Part shown: in pieces, positions 60,311 to 64,000 of the stretch
Position numbering within the stretch: the stretch's first letter is position 1
Layout of the letters: each line of letters begins with the position of its first letter
From: Pseudolachnospira sp051055405
GTDB lineage: Bacteria; Bacillota; Clostridia; Lachnospirales; Lachnospiraceae
Length of the DNA stretch: 64,000 nucleotides
Direction: 5' to 3'
Assembly: GCF_051055405.1 (NCBI RefSeq)
Contig: NZ_CP167068.1
Location: 2,728,001 to 2,792,000, forward strand
The notes under the pieces: generated by a model
What the model was told of the DNA's origin: nothing
The model's database searches: none
What the model saw: the letters and a program-made list of their open reading frames with translations, nothing else
Made by a program: the position numbers and the translations under genes

Positions 60311-61174
60311 TTACCTTGGATTTCCCACAAAAAACAAGGCGATTGTTCCCGGCCCGGAATGAGATCCAATCACTGCTCCCACTGGATTGATCAAAAACTT
60401 CTCAATCCCGAACCGTTTCCTGACGGTTTCCTCTACGAATTTCGCATCCGCCAGACAGTCTCCATGACTGATAAAAACTACGTCGTTTTCAAATCCCTGC
60501 ATCTGGCGTTCCATCCGATCTACCAGGGCTACCAAAGATTTCTTTCTGCCGCGGACCTTGTCAATCGGAATCAGATGGCCTTCCTCGTCCACATGAAGCA
60601 CCGGCTTGATACCTGCCAAAGTTCCAAGCACGGCTGTGGCTTTCGATACGCGGCCTCCGCGGTGCAGGTGAAACAGATCGTCTACCGTAAAATTATGGCA
60701 AATCCGCGGAGCCAAATTTCGAACCCAATCAGCCAGTTCTTCCAGACTCATCCCCTTCTTCTTTGCCTCTACCGCCTTATAAACCAGCAATCCTTCTCCT
60801 AAAGAGGCGCATAGCGAATCCACAACCTCAATCCGACATTCCGGATGCTCCTCCATCAGCATCTTTGCCGCAATCTGGCAGCTATTGCAGCTGCCGCTTA
60901 AGCCCGACGAAAAGGCGATATGCAAGATATCCTTTCCCGCTTTCACAATCGGCTCGAAAAGAGCGTACCCTTCCTCCACATTGATCTGGGAGGTGGTCGG
61001 CATGGCTCCGCTTCTCACCTTATCATAGAATTCTTTACTGGTTAATCCCTGGTTATCCCGATAAGTAACCCCCTCCAATACATAAGAAAGAGAAGCGATG
61101 GAAATTTCATTTTCCCTTAAATATTCCGCCGGCAAATCAGTGGTGCTATCCGATGTAATCACAAACTCTCTCAT
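60311..61174 (-). CDS. DegV-family (FakB-like) fatty-acid-binding protein 2
   Basis: 287 residues with the canonical N-terminal ITSDSTTDLPAEYL, MPTTSQINVEEGYALFEPIV and FSSGLSGSCNSCQIAAKML, then VVGSHSGPG-like AVIGSHSGPGTIALFF at the end. A paralogue of the downstream gene, diverged enough for different acyl preference. Same-strand neighbour of prephenate dehydrogenase (18 nt gap). Confidence 0.94.
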   Translation of the reverse strand: MREFVITSDSTTDLPAEYLRENEISIASLSYVLEGVTYRDNQGLTSKEFYDKVRSGAMPTTSQINVEEGYALFEPIVKAGKDILHIAFSSGLSGSCNSCQIAAKMLMEEHPECRIEVVDSLCASLGEGLLVYKAVEAKKKGMSLEELADWVRNLAPRICHNFTVDDLFHLHRGGRVSKATAVLGTLAGIKPVLHVDEEGHLIPIDKVRGRKKSLVALVDRMERQMQGFENDVVFISHGDCLADAKFVEETVRKRFGIEKFLINPVGAVIGSHSGPGTIALFFVGNPR

Positions 61175-61192
61175 CCCGTCCCCTATCCTTTC

Positions 61193-62293
61193 TTACTGCC
61201 TTTCATAAACGGTATAATGGTAACGCCGCAAAACTTCAGCCGCCTTTTTCACCGTCTCCCCATCATAAAACTCTACACGAAGGGCGCCGGACTGTACCTC
61301 CCGTTTATTTCGAATTTCCAGATTCTTAATGCTAAGACGCGCGCTTCCTAAAATCGTCGCCACAATCGCAATGGCGCCCGGTTCATCCGCGATCTCTAGA
61401 TATAGCTCGTGAATCGGCTCTACACCGGCCCGGTACTGAGCTTTGATTCCCGTCCGGTATTGTCTGGCCGAATCAAAATATTCCAGAAGAAAACTCTCTT
61501 TATCCTTCTTAACAGCTTCGCCCACACGGGAAAGCGCTTCCTGATACTGTTCCAGCGCTTCCATCAACGCCTTCTTATTCTCCCGGCAAATCTGCTGCCA
61601 CATCTCCGGCGAGGAAGAGGCAATCCGGGTAATATCCTTAAAGCCTCCGGCGGCCAGCATTTTCATCAAACCGGCTCGATTGTCCGATTTCTTTACCAGA
61701 TTCACCAGCGTATAAGCAATCATATGCGGCAGATGGCTGATATAAGCCGCCGCGCGGTCATGATCCCGGTAGTCCAAGATCAGCGGAACCGCACCGATCG
61801 CCTTTATGATCGCTTGATATTCCACCATCTGCTCCGGACGGTTGTCCCTGGTGGGCGTCAAAATATAGTAAGCATTCTCCAACAGACGGTCGTTGGCATT
61901 GGCATAGCCGGTCAATTCGGATCCGGTCATCGGATGGCCTCCAATAAACTGCCCGGAAAGTCCCATCTCTTCCACCGCTTCGTGAATGGTTGTCTTGACG
62001 CTGCCGACATCCGTCAACAGGCAGTCCGGACGGATGATCTCCTTTAACTTCGCCATGCAATCAATATTTACGCTGACTGGCGCGCACAAAAAGATCATAT
62101 CGCAGGCCGCAAAATTTTCATCGATGCTGTCCTGCGCTTGATTGAGCACCCCATCCTCCAGGGCCGCTACCAAGCTTTCCCGGCTCCGATTATAAGCGAT
62201 AATCTTCATCTCCGGGCAAACCCGGCGGAGCCCCTTCGCCAGAGAACCTCCGATCAGACCCAGGCCGATAAAGCCAACTGTTTGAATCGCCAT
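61193..62293 (-). CDS. tyrA: Prephenate dehydrogenase with ACT domain
   Basis: 366 residues. NAD-binding VGFIGLGLIGGSLAKGL at residues 5-21, the catalytic-region HPMTGSELTGYANAND (about 140-155) and a C-terminal ACT regulatory domain (LYLEIADEPGAIAIVATILG, about 295-365), probably for tyrosine feedback. It oxidises prephenate to 4-hydroxyphenylpyruvate. The start at 62293 (MAIQTVG) has GAGGAGG upstream; the longer frame to 62473 is antisense to nothing known and unlikely. Confidence 0.95.
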   Translation of the reverse strand: MAIQTVGFIGLGLIGGSLAKGLRRVCPEMKIIAYNRSRESLVAALEDGVLNQAQDSIDENFAACDMIFLCAPVSVNIDCMAKLKEIIRPDCLLTDVGSVKTTIHEAVEEMGLSGQFIGGHPMTGSELTGYANANDRLLENAYYILTPTRDNRPEQMVEYQAIIKAIGAVPLILDYRDHDRAAAYISHLPHMIAYTLVNLVKKSDNRAGLMKMLAAGGFKDITRIASSSPEMWQQICRENKKALMEALEQYQEALSRVGEAVKKDKESFLLEYFDSARQYRTGIKAQYRAGVEPIHELYLEIADEPGAIAIVATILGSARLSIKNLEIRNKREVQSGALRVEFYDGETVKKAAEVLRRYHYTVYERQ

Positions 62294-62319
62294 GGTTTTC
62301 CTCCTCTTTTTTCTATCCT

Positions 62320-63642
62320 TTAAATCAATGCTTTGGAATGCCATTTTTCTCCCCGGTAGCGAATCACAAAGCAAGTAATCCGCACGCCCCAGTCGATAAA
62401 CATCGCAATCCAAACGCCATATAACTGAAAATAATGTCCCAGCAGATAAGAACCGCCAACCCGGAACACCCACATAGAAACCATGGAAATTCCCATGGTA
62501 AAGGCCGCGTCGTTTCCAGCCCGAAGCGTATTCGGAAGATTAAAGGACAAAGGCCATAGAAGCGTTCCGAACACAGCGTGCCACATCAACAACGTCCAGG
62601 ACATTTCATAGGCAGCGTCCGACATATGGTATATGTCCAAAAGGAAAGGCCGCAGCAGAATGATAAGCGCGGATACCACTCCGATCATCCAGGTGGATGC
62701 CCAAATCAGGTTCTTTGTGTAGGTACGGGCCTGCCCGATCTCATCCGCGCCAATACACTGACCAACCACCGTAATTAAGGCTAAACTAACGGCCGTACCC
62801 GGAATAATCATAAACATGCTCAGGTTACTTGCTACAGAATTGGCCATGATGGAGGCCGTTCCATAGGAGGATACCAGGCTCAGCACTAAAATCTTTCCCA
62901 ACTGGAACATCCCGTTTTCCATGCCTCCCGGAATTCCGATCGAAAGAATCCGCCGGATCATCCGGCCCTGCGGCCGCAGATGGCGTAGCTCGGAAACATG
63001 GAGCGGATAACGTGGATTATGAATTCGAACCAATAAAAACAAAGAGCCGACTATCCTGGAAAACAACGTGGCGACCGCAGCCCCGGCTACTCCCCACTTC
63101 ATCCCAAAAATCAAAATTGCATTTCCAGCAATATTGATCAGGTTCATGACAAAAGAAACCTGCATCGAGATCTTTGAATTCCCCATGGAACGAAACAAAG
63201 CGGCGGCGGAGTTGTAAATCGCCATAAACGGATAAGTCAAAACAATGATCATAAAATAGGTCACTGCCTGGCTCATGACGTCCTCTTCTGTTTTTCCGAA
63301 TATGAGCCGCAGCAGCCATTCATTTCCGGCCAACATCAAGGCGGAAACGCCGAGAGCCAGGACAATGGTTGTAAACAGAAGCTGCCCCGCCGCTTGGCAG
63401 GCAGACTTCTCATCCCGCCTTCCGATATACTGGGAGCTGACCACTGCGCCTCCGGTAGCCAGCGCAGTCAAAATGCTCAAAATCAAATTATTTAAAGAAT
63501 CTACCAACGATACGCCGGACACAGCCGTCTCGCCAGCTACGGATACCATCATACTGTCTGCAATGCCGACCGTAATCGTTAGGAGCTGCTCCACCATCAA
63601 TGGAATCATCAGTTGGTAAATTTGTTTCTTAGAAAATAACAT
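62320..63642 (-). CDS. MATE-family efflux transporter 2
   Basis: 440 residues, twelve predicted TM helices. MVEQLLTITVGIADSMMVSV near residue 18 and PGGMENGMFQLGKILVLSL near 238 match the MATE half signatures and those of the protein at 40877, so the two are paralogues. The start at 63642 has AAGGGAAA upstream; the ATG at 63660 overlaps that site. Substrate unknown. Confidence 0.93.
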   Translation of the reverse strand: MLFSKKQIYQLMIPLMVEQLLTITVGIADSMMVSVAGETAVSGVSLVDSLNNLILSILTALATGGAVVSSQYIGRRDEKSACQAAGQLLFTTIVLALGVSALMLAGNEWLLRLIFGKTEEDVMSQAVTYFMIIVLTYPFMAIYNSAAALFRSMGNSKISMQVSFVMNLINIAGNAILIFGMKWGVAGAAVATLFSRIVGSLFLLVRIHNPRYPLHVSELRHLRPQGRMIRRILSIGIPGGMENGMFQLGKILVLSLVSSYGTASIMANSVASNLSMFMIIPGTAVSLALITVVGQCIGADEIGQARTYTKNLIWASTWMIGVVSALIILLRPFLLDIYHMSDAAYEMSWTLLMWHAVFGTLLWPLSFNLPNTLRAGNDAAFTMGISMVSMWVFRVGGSYLLGHYFQLYGVWIAMFIDWGVRITCFVIRYRGEKWHSKALI

Positions 63643-63780
63643 CTTTATTTCCCTTCCCATCTTGTCTCATTGTACTACCAGATGCCCATAAAAGGCAAGC
63701 AAAAAACAAATTCACGCCAAAAAAGGGATAGCAAAACAAAGGAATTTGTCATATACTGATAACAGCGAGGAGGCTTTTTT

Positions 63781-64000
63781 ATGAGCGTCTTATACTTTTT
63801 CGAATCGATTCGTACCACTCTTTTGGATCAACTGTTTACCGCCCTGACCTTCTTCGGGGAAGAAATTCTGATCCTTACCGTGATCTGCCTGCTGTATTGG
63901 TGCCTTGATAAAAGGCTGGCCTATCAGCTTTGCTTTACCTATTTTCTGGCAGGCCTTGGCGCGCAATGTCTAAAGGTGCTGTGCCGCATCCCCCGCCCTT
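63781..64000 (+). CDS. PAP2-family phosphatase, N-terminal part
   Basis: Only the first 73 codons lie in the window. Two or three hydrophobic helices (EILILTVICLLYWC, LAYQLCFTYFLAGLGAQCLK) end in KVLCRIPRP, the first PAP2 motif (K-x6-RP). It is a membrane phosphatase of lipid phosphates, such as undecaprenyl pyrophosphate or phosphatidic acid. GAGGAGG lies 7 nt before the ATG. Truncated by the window end. Confidence 0.8.
   Translation, partial: MSVLYFFESIRTTLLDQLFTALTFFGEEILILTVICLLYWCLDKRLAYQLCFTYFLAGLGAQCLKVLCRIPRP

Overview
The window looks like chromosome of a gut-type anaerobic Firmicute, most likely Lachnospiraceae or a near relative. I infer this from the FabK-type fatty-acid operon with a fused AccD-AccA, the T-box and TPP leaders, SipW-type signal peptides, sortase substrates, abundant XRE regulators and frequent TTG/GTG starts. 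No rRNA, tRNA or CRISPR array was seen. The assignment rests on gene content only.

Layout. 1-9.9 kb: small regulators with palindromic operators (XRE/TPR protein; flavodoxin + TetR; DUF2975 + XRE), two GNAT acetyltransferases, a DUF3788 protein, a GNAT remnant and a 1441-residue secreted surface protein. 10.1-11.8 kb: an AbiE-type toxin-antitoxin pair. 11.8-18.3 kb: housekeeping genes (guaA, zinc-ribbon protein, aroC, mscL, an S41 protease, a beta-hydroxyacid dehydrogenase, an XRE regulator). 18.6-24.4 kb: an MMPL exporter and a heptad-repeat secreted protein, divergent from a TetR gene, with repeated operators on both promoters. 24.6-25.5 kb: two tandem XRE paralogues with TTG starts. 25.6-27.3 kb: a TPP-riboswitch-controlled ABC permease/ATPase pair. 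27.4-31.5 kb: a T-box-controlled tryptophan-type ABC transporter operon that contains a lactate/malate-family dehydrogenase. 31.5-38.5 kb: a surface-fibre cluster (SipW peptidase, three SipW-type substrates, a vWA protein, a Cna-B protein, a sortase).

38.6-40.1 kb holds a tyrosine recombinase flanked by an exact 18-bp inverted repeat. A strong promoter inside this segment now points away from the SipW cluster. Inversion would aim it into sipW, so this looks like a Hin-like phase-variation switch for the surface cluster and is the most exciting candidate in the window. 40.2-43.9 kb: an unknown small protein, a MATE transporter and a type-B carboxylesterase. 44-55.2 kb: a complete type II fatty-acid operon (fabH-acpP-fabK-fabD-fabG-fabF-accB-fabZ-accC-accDA, a second FabK-like oxidoreductase, marR). 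55.5-57.8 kb: an ABC exporter. 58-64 kb: a small unknown protein, a ferritin-like protein, two DegV proteins, prephenate dehydrogenase, a MATE transporter and the start of a PAP2 phosphatase.

Three giant palindromic elements of about 220-280 bp (near 40.7, 54.0 and 55.4 kb) share a core but have different, self-complementary outer arms. Two smaller families of intergenic hairpins keep a conserved loop while their stems vary. Together they suggest that stem-loop elements are being generated or spread in this genome.
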